NCBI GenBank assembly: GCA_031375105.1
Contig: JANMHJ010000040.1
Span: forward strand, 37,798 to 101,797
Length of the DNA stretch: 64,000 nucleotides
Direction: 5' to 3'
DNA from: JANMDU01 sp031375105
GTDB lineage: Bacteria > Pseudomonadota > Gammaproteobacteria > Burkholderiales > Burkholderiaceae_C
Shown: positions 25,970 to 34,847 of the stretch, piece by piece
How positions within the stretch are numbered: the stretch's first letter is position 1
Layout: every line of letters begins with the position of its first letter
Translations under genes and position numbers: made by a program
Notes under the pieces: model-generated
The model's input: only the letters and a program-made list of their open reading frames with translations
Told to the model about the DNA's origin: nothing
The model's database searches: none

Positions 25970-26038
25970 CATCGCTCTGCGCCATGCGGCTGCACAAGCT
26001 TTTGAGAGCAAACGTGCATTCCCTCAGATGATCCGTTC

Positions 26039-26851
26039 ATGTTCAACCCTTCAGGCCTTCACATGAATCCTTCTCATCTCAACAGCGTTTCTCAGCAGCG
26101 CTTTCATACCGCTTTGATGGCTATGGCCTTCGCTGCGATCAGCTTTGCCGTCTTCTTTCCGCTTCTCGCGCCCCTGCTGCCGCATATTCCTACCAGCGGC
26201 CACAGCCATGTGCATGCGCATGGCCATGCTTTCATTGATGCACGCAGCCTACTAGGCATTCCCAACTGTATCGATGTGCTCTCCAACATTCCTTTCCTCT
26301 TCGCGGGCCTTTGGGGCTTGATTGCACTGCGTCGCCGCAGCTTGCCAAACGCCAGCCGCCGTGCCGCGCAAATCTTCTTCATTGGCCTGATCCTTACCTG
26401 CTTCGGATCGAGCTTCTATCACTGGGCACCCAGTGATTTCGGTTTGATGATTGATCGCTTGGGCATGGCAATAGCCTTCGCAGGTGTGATCTCGTTGGCA
26501 GCGGGTAGCCGTTTGGGTGAATCAGTGGCCAAGCAGGCCATGCCTGTGCTGCTGGTTCTCGCGCCGCTGGCCGCAGTGGCTGCGCATAGCCTGCACAACG
26601 TCTTGCCATGGGCTGTGGTGCAGTTTGGCGGCATCGCGCTGATTTTCTGGCTGGCAACATTGCCGCGCCGCGCAGGCCAAGCTCTGAACCTGTGGGCATT
26701 GATCGCTTGGTATGCATTGGCCAAACTGCTCGAAGCGCAAGACGAAGCCGTATTTCAACTCACACAAGGCATTGTTTCTGGCCATAGCTTGAAGCACATC
26801 GCAGCCAGCCTTGCCGCTGTGCCCGTGATTGCGGCTTTGAAGAAGTCATAA
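26039..26851 (+). CDS. Ceramidase-like (CREST superfamily) membrane hydrolase
   Basis: A 270-residue protein with about seven membrane helices and the conserved residues of the alkaline ceramidase/CREST superfamily: a Ser-Asn motif in CIDVLSNIPFLFAG, SSFYHWAPSDFGLMIDRLG, and the C-terminal GHSLKHIAASL. The Ser, Asp and three His in these motifs form the zinc site in family members. The start is ATG 26039 or ATG 26063; neither has a strong ribosome site. A His-rich loop (HSHVHAHGHA) precedes the first motif. The stop overlaps the next start by one base (TAATG). An amide-lipid hydrolase role is inferred. Confidence 0.78.
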   Translation: MFNPSGLHMNPSHLNSVSQQRFHTALMAMAFAAISFAVFFPLLAPLLPHIPTSGHSHVHAHGHAFIDARSLLGIPNCIDVLSNIPFLFAGLWGLIALRRRSLPNASRRAAQIFFIGLILTCFGSSFYHWAPSDFGLMIDRLGMAIAFAGVISLAAGSRLGESVAKQAMPVLLVLAPLAAVAAHSLHNVLPWAVVQFGGIALIFWLATLPRRAGQALNLWALIAWYALAKLLEAQDEAVFQLTQGIVSGHSLKHIAASLAAVPVIAALKKS

Positions 26852-28806
26852 TGCTCGCAGAACGACCCAACAACATCGAGGAGCCCGCCTTGAGCGAAGC
26901 AAATAAACACAACGACCATCCCAATCAATTCGCCCTGCTCGGCCAACGCCGCTTCGCTCCGTTTTTCTGGACGCAGTTTGCAGGCGCGGCGAATGACAAT
27001 GTTTTTAAATTTGCCTTCACCGTGATGGTCACGTATCAGCTCTCCATCAGCTGGATGCAGCCTGCGATGGCGGGGTTGGTGATTGGGGCGTTGTTTATTT
27101 TGCCATTTTTGTTGTTTTCCGCCACCAGTGGGCAGCTGACTGACAAGTATGAAAAAAGCAAAATCATCCGCTTCGTGAAGAATTTAGAAATTGCGATCAT
27201 GCTGATTGCAGCTTACGGCTTCTTCAATGCCAATGTGCCTGTGTTGCTGGGTTGTACTTTTCTCATGGGCTTGCATTCCACGCTATTTGGCCCAGTGAAG
27301 TTTGCCTACATGCCGCAGGTGCTCAACGAGCGTGAGCTTACAGGCGGCAACGGCATGGTGGAGATGGGCACGTTTGTGGCGATTCTTGCAGGCAATATCG
27401 TTGGCGGTGTTTTGATTGCTCTACCCGGCATCGGTGCTACGTATGTTGCTATCACTTGTATAGCAGCTGCTGTTTTGGGAAGAATCGTTGCGCAGTATAT
27501 TCCGGCCACACCTGCGACCGACCCCACGCTTCAAATCAACTGGAATCCTTTCACCGAGACTTGGAAGAACTTGAAATTAGCGCACGGCAATATCGTCGTC
27601 TTCCGCTCTTTGCTGGGCATCAGTTGGATGTGGTTTTTTGGTGCGGTTTTCTTGAGTCAATTCCCCAGCTTTGCCAAAGACGTGTTGCATGGCAGCTCCA
27701 ATGTGGCTTCGCTCTTGCTCGTCGTTTTCTCGATCGGCATTGCCACGGGCTCGTTGCTGTGCGAGGTATTTTCTCGCAGACATGTGGAGATTGGCCTCGT
27801 ACCGCTGGGCGCGATTGGCATGAGTGTATTTGCGCTGGATTTGTATTTTGCTTCTCGCAGTTTGCCTCAGGCTGAGCTGCTCACCGTGATGCAGTTCATC
27901 AGCATCAGCGCACATTGGCGCGTGATGGCGGATTTGTTTTTGCTCAGCTTGTTTGCGGGGCTCTACAGCGTGCCTATGTATGCGTTGATCCAGCTGCGCA
28001 GCCAGCCCACGCACCGCGCCCGCATCATCGCTGCCAACAATATTTTGAACGCGCTCTTCATGATTGCCAGCAGCCTGATCGTTGGCGCATTGCTCGGCAG
28101 CGGTTTTACGATTCCGCAGGTTTTCTTGTTCACCGCGCTGGCCAATGCGATGGTGGCTATCTACATCTTCCTGCTCGTGCCCGAATACTTCCTGCGCTTC
28201 GTTGCTTGGGTGGCTTCACGCTGCATCTATCGATTCAAAGTCACTGGCGATGAAAACATTCCTACCAGCGGCGCAGCCATCCTCGCTTGCAACCATGTGA
28301 GCTTTGTGGATGCCATTTTGCTCATGGCCGCCAGCCCGCGCCCCATCGTCTTCGTGATGGATCACCGCATCTTCAAAATGCCCGTGCTCGGTTGGTTCTT
28401 CAAACTCGCCAAAGCTATTCCCATTGCTTCTAAAGCTGAAGACCCCGCTGCCTACGAAGCTGCGTTCACAGCCGCTGGTAAAGTGCTCAAAGCAGGCGAT
28501 ATGCTCGCCATCTTCCCCGAAGGCGGTATCACCCGCGACGGTACGTTGCAAGAATTCAAAGGCGGCATCATGAAAATCTTGGAACAAGCCAAGCTACAGG
28601 GTATCGAGCCACCCGTGATTCCCATGGCGCTCACCAATCTCTGGGGCAGCTACTTCAGCCGTATTGAGAAAGACGGCGCGATGATCAGACCGTTTCGTCG
28701 GGGGTTGTTTAATCGGGTGGGGTTGAATGTGGGTATCGCAATTGAGGCACAAGATGTCCAGCCTCAGGCATTGCGCACTAGCGTTCATGCTCTGTTGTCG
28801 CGCTGA
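26851..28806 (+). CDS. MFS transporter fused to 1-acyl-glycerol-3-phosphate acyltransferase (LplT-PlsC type)
   Basis: A 651-residue fusion. Residues about 30-435 form a 12-helix major facilitator module of the LplT (lysophospholipid flippase) type: FWTQFAGAANDNVFKFAF, FSATSGQLTDKYEKSKII and LRSQPTHRARIIAANNILNA. Residues about 450-650 are a PlsC acyltransferase with NHVSFVDAIL (HX4D motif), FPEGGITRDG and IPMALTNLWG. It resembles Aas/LplT systems that bring in and re-acylate lysophospholipids, but the acyl-ACP synthetase domain is absent. It is coupled to the ceramidase-like gene, so the pair probably remodels lipids. Confidence 0.92.
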   Translation: MLAERPNNIEEPALSEANKHNDHPNQFALLGQRRFAPFFWTQFAGAANDNVFKFAFTVMVTYQLSISWMQPAMAGLVIGALFILPFLLFSATSGQLTDKYEKSKIIRFVKNLEIAIMLIAAYGFFNANVPVLLGCTFLMGLHSTLFGPVKFAYMPQVLNERELTGGNGMVEMGTFVAILAGNIVGGVLIALPGIGATYVAITCIAAAVLGRIVAQYIPATPATDPTLQINWNPFTETWKNLKLAHGNIVVFRSLLGISWMWFFGAVFLSQFPSFAKDVLHGSSNVASLLLVVFSIGIATGSLLCEVFSRRHVEIGLVPLGAIGMSVFALDLYFASRSLPQAELLTVMQFISISAHWRVMADLFLLSLFAGLYSVPMYALIQLRSQPTHRARIIAANNILNALFMIASSLIVGALLGSGFTIPQVFLFTALANAMVAIYIFLLVPEYFLRFVAWVASRCIYRFKVTGDENIPTSGAAILACNHVSFVDAILLMAASPRPIVFVMDHRIFKMPVLGWFFKLAKAIPIASKAEDPAAYEAAFTAAGKVLKAGDMLAIFPEGGITRDGTLQEFKGGIMKILEQAKLQGIEPPVIPMALTNLWGSYFSRIEKDGAMIRPFRRGLFNRVGLNVGIAIEAQDVQPQALRTSVHALLSR

Positions 28807-28874
28807 ACAACAAACTCAACCAAAGCATGAGTGGGGGTTGGTTTCTCGGAAAAGAATCTCAGCAAGAATGAGGT

Positions 28875-31028
28875 TTATTCAAGCACAGCACGCAATTGGC
28901 GGGTGGTCAGAGCCAAGCGTCGATTGCTCACTTGAGCCAAGCTAGACATGAAGGCCAGCGCATCTGCTGGATGGTTCATCGCCCAAGTGTCAAAGTCTGT
29001 TTTGGCCAACACCAACAGGCGTGCGGCCTGTTCTCGCGTTAGGGAATGTGCGGTGCGCGGCGTGCCGTTGAGAAACGCCATTTCTCCGAAAGCTTGGCCA
29101 CGCCCCACAGTTGCCAAGCGCAGTCCACCGGTGAGTGCGGTTTCCATGGAAATGCGGCCTTGATGAACAAAATACAAATCTGTGCTTTGATCGCCAGCAG
29201 CAAAAACACTTTGATCTGTTTCCAGTTCTAAGATACGCATGCGATTCATCAGAGCAGTGCGCGCTTCATCGCTCAGCGATTGCCCCAGTTCACCCAGTGG
29301 ATCTAACTCATTGGTGGCAACTGAAGGTCGCTCTGCCAATAAACCCTCCTCCGCCCATTCGAGGGCGCGATCCACATCAGCAAACAATTGCAGCCCAGGC
29401 ATGGGGGGAAGGCGTTCGAGGTCTGTCACCGCCAAAGCCAGTGGGATACCTTTGCTATCGAGCTCACGCGCTAAGCTGCGCAAATGCGCCAATCCTGTCT
29501 CGTCCCAAGCGGGAACGCGCGTCGCATCCAAAATCACCCAGCGGTGCTGGGACATCAATCGGGCACGCACCTGTTTAGCGACAAAGGCTGCAACACCAAA
29601 GGACACAATACCTTGCAGCTCAAATACCGCAACTTGATGCATGCGCTCGGCGACCCACTGATCGGCCTCTTTGCGACGTAGTCGGCGGGAACGCATTTGT
29701 CCATTCAGATGCTCGCGGCGCAGTGCACTGGATGCCGATACCTTGAGCAAGGCCACAGTCGCAACCACCAGACCCGTGACCAAGGCGATCACGCCACCTG
29801 CAAATGCAAACACCAAAGCCACCAACCAGCTCTGTAAAAGCGTGTCTTTGGCGCGTTGCCAAATGCTTCGAAGATACATCTCTTTTGGAATTTGACGCAA
29901 TCCTGCTGTGATCAAAGCACCTGCAAAGCAAGCCATGGGCAGCCAAGACAACCACCAATGCCCGGTCAAGGTGATGCCAAGGATCAAGCCTGCATGCCAA
30001 AGGCCGGCATTCGTTGCGAAGATCCCATTTTGACTGGCCATGCGGCTGCGCGAAGCACTGGTTGAGGCTGGAATCCAGCCCATCAATGCACAAGCGGCGC
30101 CTGCCAAGCTTTCCGTCTGCAAGACATTGTTGCCATGGTCAGGCTGAGTCTGTTCAGCAGCCAGTTCTTGCCTGAACACCACTATCTCTAAGCTGTTGAC
30201 CAGCGCAGCGAGAGCAGACAGTGAGAACAAGGTGGGACCCAATTGCCGCACAACATCGAGCCATGGTAAATTTTGCCATGTCGGTATCACAATAAATGAC
30301 AGTGAGTAGGGTTCGGCGGCACGGGCTAAGGTTGGCAGCAAGTCGCCCAGAGTCCATTGCAAGGCTAAGGCAACCAGCGCTACGAGTGCGGTGGCAGCAA
30401 ACAGCCAAGGAAACTGTGGCCACCGAGCTGTCACAAAGCGCTGAAATAACCAGGCCAGCAACACCACGGCACCGGCGACGCTGGCATGCCAAGCCAGAAC
30501 CAAATCCCATACCCACAGATCGGCACCGAAGGCGATTTTCAGTTGGGATAAGACCATGGCCAAACCCACGCCAGCTGCAAAGCCCTGCATCACTGGAACG
30601 GGCATAAAGCGCGCCAAATCAGCCAATCGGAGCACCCCAAAAAGCCATTGCAGCATAAAGGTAAAAGCGATCACCAACGAGGTCACGGCCAAGGCATGTC
30701 CGGGAGACAAGCCCAGTGCATCGGCCTGTCGTACAACCAACCCCAAAACCGTGCCGTAAAGCAAAGCGATTACGGTGCTCGGTGCATAGATGACGCCGCT
30801 ATGGCGAAACAGCACAGCCATCAACACGCAGGGCAATGCAACGGCCCACATGACCATCGCCCCAATCGGAAAATCAGAACTCACCGGCGAGAGCGCCAAC
30901 AAACCCAAACCGAGCGCATGAGGTAGCGTGACAGAAGCTGCCGAAGCGCCGCCCGTAAATCCGGGCCACCGGACTAACGATGCTGGCAAGCTGGGGGCAA
31001 GGGTGGCTTCGGAGTCGATGGACGACAT
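28875..31028 (-). CDS. SulP-family anion transporter with STAS and cyclic-nucleotide-binding domains
   Basis: A 717-residue inner-membrane protein. The SulP/SLC26 transporter core (about 25-420) has around 12 helices with GVIYAPSTVIALLYG, RFMPVPVMQGFAAGVGLAM and GWIPASTSASRSRMASQNG. It is followed by a STAS domain (about 450-560; GIVSFGVAAFVAKQVRARL and VILDATRVPAWDETG) and a C-terminal cNMP-binding domain (about 590-700; DQSTDLYFVHQGRISMETAL, RGQAFGEMAFLNGTPRTAHS, the phosphate-binding cassette). Such triple fusions occur in proteobacteria; bicarbonate, sulfate or dicarboxylate may be moved. The ATG at 31028 was chosen; the frame is open to 31118. Confidence 0.92.
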   Translation of the reverse strand: MSSIDSEATLAPSLPASLVRWPGFTGGASAASVTLPHALGLGLLALSPVSSDFPIGAMVMWAVALPCVLMAVLFRHSGVIYAPSTVIALLYGTVLGLVVRQADALGLSPGHALAVTSLVIAFTFMLQWLFGVLRLADLARFMPVPVMQGFAAGVGLAMVLSQLKIAFGADLWVWDLVLAWHASVAGAVVLLAWLFQRFVTARWPQFPWLFAATALVALVALALQWTLGDLLPTLARAAEPYSLSFIVIPTWQNLPWLDVVRQLGPTLFSLSALAALVNSLEIVVFRQELAAEQTQPDHGNNVLQTESLAGAACALMGWIPASTSASRSRMASQNGIFATNAGLWHAGLILGITLTGHWWLSWLPMACFAGALITAGLRQIPKEMYLRSIWQRAKDTLLQSWLVALVFAFAGGVIALVTGLVVATVALLKVSASSALRREHLNGQMRSRRLRRKEADQWVAERMHQVAVFELQGIVSFGVAAFVAKQVRARLMSQHRWVILDATRVPAWDETGLAHLRSLARELDSKGIPLALAVTDLERLPPMPGLQLFADVDRALEWAEEGLLAERPSVATNELDPLGELGQSLSDEARTALMNRMRILELETDQSVFAAGDQSTDLYFVHQGRISMETALTGGLRLATVGRGQAFGEMAFLNGTPRTAHSLTREQAARLLVLAKTDFDTWAMNHPADALAFMSSLAQVSNRRLALTTRQLRAVLE

Positions 31029-31264
31029 GTTTGAAGCGCTCAGGGACAGGCGCGGGTGCAGGCAACATCCGCGTAAAGATCTAGAGCGACGAACGAGGCG
31101 ATGGCATCCAAAGGCCAATGCAAGGTGGATTTCATGGCGCGAAGCATAACACCGCCTTTACACCAAAACGCTCTCACATAGGCAAGCAGGAACACAGTGC
31201 GTACAGCAGCGTTGATCAACTGATTTCATGGGTGATGAGCTTGATCGCAGATGCCAAAAAGTGT

Positions 31265-32671
31265 TTAACTTTTGTTTTCGAAATAGGGTTGAGATTCGGG
31301 TTGATGCCAGCCCCGCGTCTTGCCCGGATTCATCAAACCATGCGGGTCGGCGATTTTTTTGAAGTCGATTTGAGCAGGGTCAATTTCTTTCATGCCGCCG
31401 TCTTCTATGGTGACAACGTGGTTGTCGAAAACCATACAACCGTCTTGCTCGAATTCTTTGATGATTTCGTAAAGGCGAGCTTTGTCGAAATAGCTCACCA
31501 GCGGTAAGCCGAAGGCGACACAACCGCCGTATTGGCGGCCGAATTCGTGGTGTTGCAAAACTTCATCGCCCCAGCGCGCCATTTGCTTTTCTACCAAGGC
31601 GATGTCGATGCCAATGCCTTGTGTCCATGGTGCGACGGTTTGTAGATTCGTCCAGCTTTTGTCTTGCTTAAGTGCGATGAGGGTGGTGTGGTTGTAGGCG
31701 CATTCAAAAGCGGGGGAGAGCTTTTCGACTTTGAGTTGCTCTTCGGTGAAGGCCATGGATTCGTAGCCAGCGTGTTTGGCGACGAGGGCACGCCAAGCCT
31801 CTAAGCTTGTGGGGTTGACCATAGAGAACACGGCATCTTTGTTGGCCGGAAAACGTGCGCCAAACTCAGCTTCGTAATACGGAGCAATGCGCCGCTCCAC
31901 TGCGGTGATGAGGAAGGCATCGACCGAGCTACCAATCGCTTCCGTGGCCTCACAGCCAAAGCGTAGGGCGGCACTGTAACTGTCAAACAGGGCGATGTGG
32001 TGCACCCAATCGACAGCGGGCTTGAGGCTTAAAGTGAGCGCGGTGATGATGCCGTTGGTGCCGTAAGCATGATGCACTTTTTGAATGTCGGCATCTTTCA
32101 ATTCAATGATGCGCGGAGTTTCTTCCAGCGTGACGACGCGAATCATCGTGACATTGCCTGCGTCTTTCAAAATCCCATTGCGCACACTGCCCGCGCCAGC
32201 ATAGCCGCCTGCGATGAACCCGCCGATGGTGGCGATGTCGCGCGTACTGGGGTACATGAGAATTTCTTGGCCGCCTTCTACGCAGCCGTCAGCTCGCACG
32301 GTTTTCTCTAAATCAGCGATCAAGATGCCCGCTTCGCAGGTCACCTTTCCAGGCGCAATACTGATCACGCGATTGAGCTGCGTGACATCCAAAATCACGC
32401 CACCTTCGAGCGGCACGCATTGGCCGTAATTGCCTGTGCCGCCGCCTCTTATCGTGATGTTGAGGCGGTGCTTGGCGCAGGCGGCAGCGACTTGGATGAC
32501 TTCCTGTTCATCGCGCGGGCTGACCATGATGTCGCCCATCTTGTCATCGAGCTCGGCTTTGAGAATGGGGCTGTACCAGTAGTAGTCTTTCGATTTCACA
32601 GCGAGCGTGTGTGCATCGCGGGTCAGCTGGATACCTTGGATGTCTTGGAGGAAGGCTTCGAAGTTTTTCAT
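31265..32671 (-). CDS. FAD-binding oxidoreductase (vanillyl-alcohol-oxidase/PCMH fold)
   Basis: A 468-residue flavoenzyme with the FAD_binding_4 domain: GDIMVSPRDEQEVIQVAAAC, TIRGGGTGNYGQCVPLEGGV, the pyrophosphate-contacting STRDIATIGGFIAGGYAGAG, and NGIITALTLSLKP, ending DPHGLMNPGKTRG as in glycolate-oxidase GlcD-like and alcohol/amine oxidases. No covalent-FAD motif is evident. It is the last gene of a five-gene minus-strand unit headed by a creatininase-family enzyme, so it probably oxidises an intermediate of the pyrimidine/amide pathway. The substrate is not known. Confidence 0.88.
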   Translation of the reverse strand: MKNFEAFLQDIQGIQLTRDAHTLAVKSKDYYWYSPILKAELDDKMGDIMVSPRDEQEVIQVAAACAKHRLNITIRGGGTGNYGQCVPLEGGVILDVTQLNRVISIAPGKVTCEAGILIADLEKTVRADGCVEGGQEILMYPSTRDIATIGGFIAGGYAGAGSVRNGILKDAGNVTMIRVVTLEETPRIIELKDADIQKVHHAYGTNGIITALTLSLKPAVDWVHHIALFDSYSAALRFGCEATEAIGSSVDAFLITAVERRIAPYYEAEFGARFPANKDAVFSMVNPTSLEAWRALVAKHAGYESMAFTEEQLKVEKLSPAFECAYNHTTLIALKQDKSWTNLQTVAPWTQGIGIDIALVEKQMARWGDEVLQHHEFGRQYGGCVAFGLPLVSYFDKARLYEIIKEFEQDGCMVFDNHVVTIEDGGMKEIDPAQIDFKKIADPHGLMNPGKTRGWHQPESQPYFENKS

Positions 32672-32697
32672 GAGGTTAGGGGTGTGAAGTCAAGTTG

Positions 32698-32740
32698 CCG
32701 GGCGCGAAGGGTGCGTAACTTTCGCGCCCTTCGCGTCCGG
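32698..32740. repeat. Intercistronic stem-loop between deaminase and oxidase genes
   Basis: CCGGGCGCGAAGGG (32698-32711) pairs with CCCTTCGCGTCCGG (32727-32740), 13 of 14 positions, with a 15-base loop that itself contains a further GCGCGAA copy. No T-run follows on either strand. It probably stabilises or modulates the message for the upstream genes. Confidence 0.5.
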
Positions 32741-32763
32741 TATTGGTATTCGGTTGTTAAATC

Positions 32764-34002
32764 TCAAATCGTTGACAGTCTCTGCACAAGAGGCGCATTC
32801 ATCAAATCGCGTGCATCACTCGCATGCACGAGTAGTAAATCATTCACAGCGCAGCCTTCGCGGATCAAACCATCCCAAGGCAGACGCATGGCTTTGGAGG
32901 GCGCGCTGGTGATGCTGCTGAGCCAATCGATGGGCTGCGATAAATGGCCCATTTGAACGGCTAGCGCATAACTGGCCAAAGGGTTGTAGCTGCCGTAGGG
33001 ATAGAAGCCATCTGCGACGTTGTCTGTGGCAATGGAGCAGTTCACGCCCAGCTCGCGCGCTTCACGCAGGCGGGTGAGGCCGCGCTCTAGGGGCGTGCGG
33101 TTCCACGCGCCTTGTAAGTAGAGATTGGTGGCGGGCAGTGCGACTATATGGATGCCTGCTTGGGCGCAGAGCTTGAGCGTAGCCATGGCTTCCGCGTCGC
33201 TTTGTACGGCGAGTGAGCAGGCGTGGCCGCAGGTGACGCGGCCATGCCAGTTGTTTTTGATCGTGAGCTCGGCAATGGCTTTCAAGCCGCGTGCATCAGC
33301 GTCTAGGCCTTCGTCGGCATGGAAATCTAGATCGAGTTGGTTTTTGATGGCCAGATCAAAGACGCGCTGGAGTTTGTCGTAGATGCGTTCGTTGCGGTAA
33401 ACGAACGCGCCGAGCAGGGCAGCTTCGCCTTGGCTTTGATCACAAGTGAGGTTTGCAGTGGCGACTTCGAGCGCGAGCTCTTCGCCGTTGAAGGCAGCAT
33501 CAAAACCTTCGCCAAAAAAATCCAATGGCGTGAGGCTCACGCATTGCAGTGTGAGTCTGCCGCGCCACTGAGTGCGCAGCTTTTCAAACACGGCGAGAGA
33601 TTTCGGCGCATCTTTGTTCATCCAATCCAGATGCGTGCGCAGGGCTCGGCAGCCGTTGGTATAGGCTTCCGTCAAGGCGCGTTGCATGCGAGATTCAATT
33701 TGCGCAGCGCTCCAGCCGTCGCGGTGTTGGGCCATGCGCTCAATCGCTGCATACAAATCGCCTTCTGCTGCGCCCACTTCATCCACGACGAAAGTTTTGT
33801 CAATGTGCAGATGCAAATCGACGAAAGCAGGCAGCAGCATCTGCGCCTCATTCACTATTGAATTAATAGCATGCTGTGCAGGTTTTATAACGGCTAGAAG
33901 CCCTTTTTCTATATAAATATCGAACGCAGTTGCCTCAACAGAGAAGCCACGCACGCTGTGCGGAATCTGCACACCCGTGATAACACGTGAGCTTGCATCC
34001 AT
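32764..34002 (-). CDS. Cytosine-deaminase-like metal-dependent amidohydrolase
   Basis: A 412-residue amidohydrolase of the CodA/atrazine-hydrolase clan. The metal ligands are VDLHLHID near residue 62, LDFHADEG near 215, VTCGHACSL near 245, and the aspartate in SIATDNVADGFYPYG near 313, the last close to the CodA pattern. Start ATG 34002 overlaps the stop of the permease gene (TGATG), so translation is coupled. Residues about 30-52 (EKGLLAVIKPAQHAINSIV) are encoded by an antisense copy of the dispersed repeat. Deamination of cytosine or a related ring compound, supplied by the ABC permease, is likely but unproven. Confidence 0.87.
   Translation of the reverse strand: MDASSRVITGVQIPHSVRGFSVEATAFDIYIEKGLLAVIKPAQHAINSIVNEAQMLLPAFVDLHLHIDKTFVVDEVGAAEGDLYAAIERMAQHRDGWSAAQIESRMQRALTEAYTNGCRALRTHLDWMNKDAPKSLAVFEKLRTQWRGRLTLQCVSLTPLDFFGEGFDAAFNGEELALEVATANLTCDQSQGEAALLGAFVYRNERIYDKLQRVFDLAIKNQLDLDFHADEGLDADARGLKAIAELTIKNNWHGRVTCGHACSLAVQSDAEAMATLKLCAQAGIHIVALPATNLYLQGAWNRTPLERGLTRLREARELGVNCSIATDNVADGFYPYGSYNPLASYALAVQMGHLSQPIDWLSSITSAPSKAMRLPWDGLIREGCAVNDLLLVHASDARDLMNAPLVQRLSTI
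33855..33920 (+). repeat. Dispersed 65-bp repeat, copy inside the deaminase gene
   Basis: TATTGAATTAATAGCA, TGCTG, TGCAGGTTTTATAACGGCTA, GAAGCCCTTTTTCTATATAA. One of the best copies. The gene is on the other strand and reads it antisense. Confidence 0.8.
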
Positions 34003-34847
34003 CAACGACTTGCCTTGACTTCGCTCTCATGCCATTTGCCGAGAACGAGTTTGGAGATGAAGTTAAACAACACAAAAATCATCACACCTGTGAGCGAAAC
34101 GAGCACCAGCGCCGCAAACATTTTCGGAATTTCGGTGCGAAAGCTCGCTTCCAAGATGCGTGATGCCAAACCCGTTTGCTTACCAGCCGCGCCTGCGGTG
34201 AATTCTGCCACCACAGCGCCAATCAAGCTCAGGCCGCCGGCGATTTTCAAGCCGGCGATGAAGTAAGGCATGGCCGAGGGAATGAGCAAATGGCGCAGTG
34301 TTTGCCAAGGCGAGGCGCGATACAGCGTGAAGAGATCGCGCAAATTATGATCTGCGCTGCGCAGGCCGATCACGGTGTTGGAAAGAATGGGGAAGAAAGC
34401 CACGATCCAAGCGCAGAGTAAGAGCGCGGCCATGGTGCTGTCGATGAAAATCAAAATCAAAGGCGCAATCGCCACAATCGGCGTGACTTGCAAAACGATG
34501 GCAAACGGGAAGAGGCTGGCTTCAACCCATTTGTTGAGCGCAAATAGCGTGGCCAGAATCACGCCGCCAGTGACGGCTAAAAACAGCGCGCCAAAAGTCA
34601 CTTTCATCGTGAACCACCAGCTCTCCATCAGCGAGCCGAGATTCTCCCAAAGCGTTTGCAAAACGAGCGTGGGCGCGGGAAGGATGTAGTGCGGAATGTT
34701 GTTGATTCGCACTAAGGCTTCCCAGCCTACCAAGGCAGCAGCGAACACCACGAAAGGCAGAATTTTTAAGAGAAAAGTGCTTCCACCCGTTATATTCTGT
34801 GCGCTAGGTGCTATTAAATTCATAGTATTTTGCGAATCTTCAGACAT
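34002..34847 (-). CDS. ABC transporter permease (SsuC/TauC/ThiX type)
   Basis: A 281-residue inner-membrane permease of the nitrate/taurine/pyrimidine-type importers. It has six hydrophobic segments and the loop YRASPWQTLRHLLIPSAMPY that contacts the ATPase. The ATPase gene overlaps its start by 8 bp. The first 26 residues (MSEDSQNTMNLIAPSAQNIT and following) come from a copy of the dispersed repeat and replace the usual short N-terminus. The partner binding protein may be the one at 42852. Confidence 0.92.
   Translation of the reverse strand: MSEDSQNTMNLIAPSAQNITGGSTFLLKILPFVVFAAALVGWEALVRINNIPHYILPAPTLVLQTLWENLGSLMESWWFTMKVTFGALFLAVTGGVILATLFALNKWVEASLFPFAIVLQVTPIVAIAPLILIFIDSTMAALLLCAWIVAFFPILSNTVIGLRSADHNLRDLFTLYRASPWQTLRHLLIPSAMPYFIAGLKIAGGLSLIGAVVAEFTAGAAGKQTGLASRILEASFRTEIPKMFAALVLVSLTGVMIFVLFNFISKLVLGKWHESEVKASR
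34761..34833 (-). repeat. Dispersed 65-bp repeat, copy at the start of the permease gene
   Basis: On the minus strand: ATACTATGAATTTAATAGCA, CCTAGCGCA, TATAACGGGTGGAAGCACTT, TTCTCTTAAAAATT. It is translated in the same frame as the copy in the FIST gene, giving the shared peptide SQNT..LIA....ITG. Confidence 0.78.
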
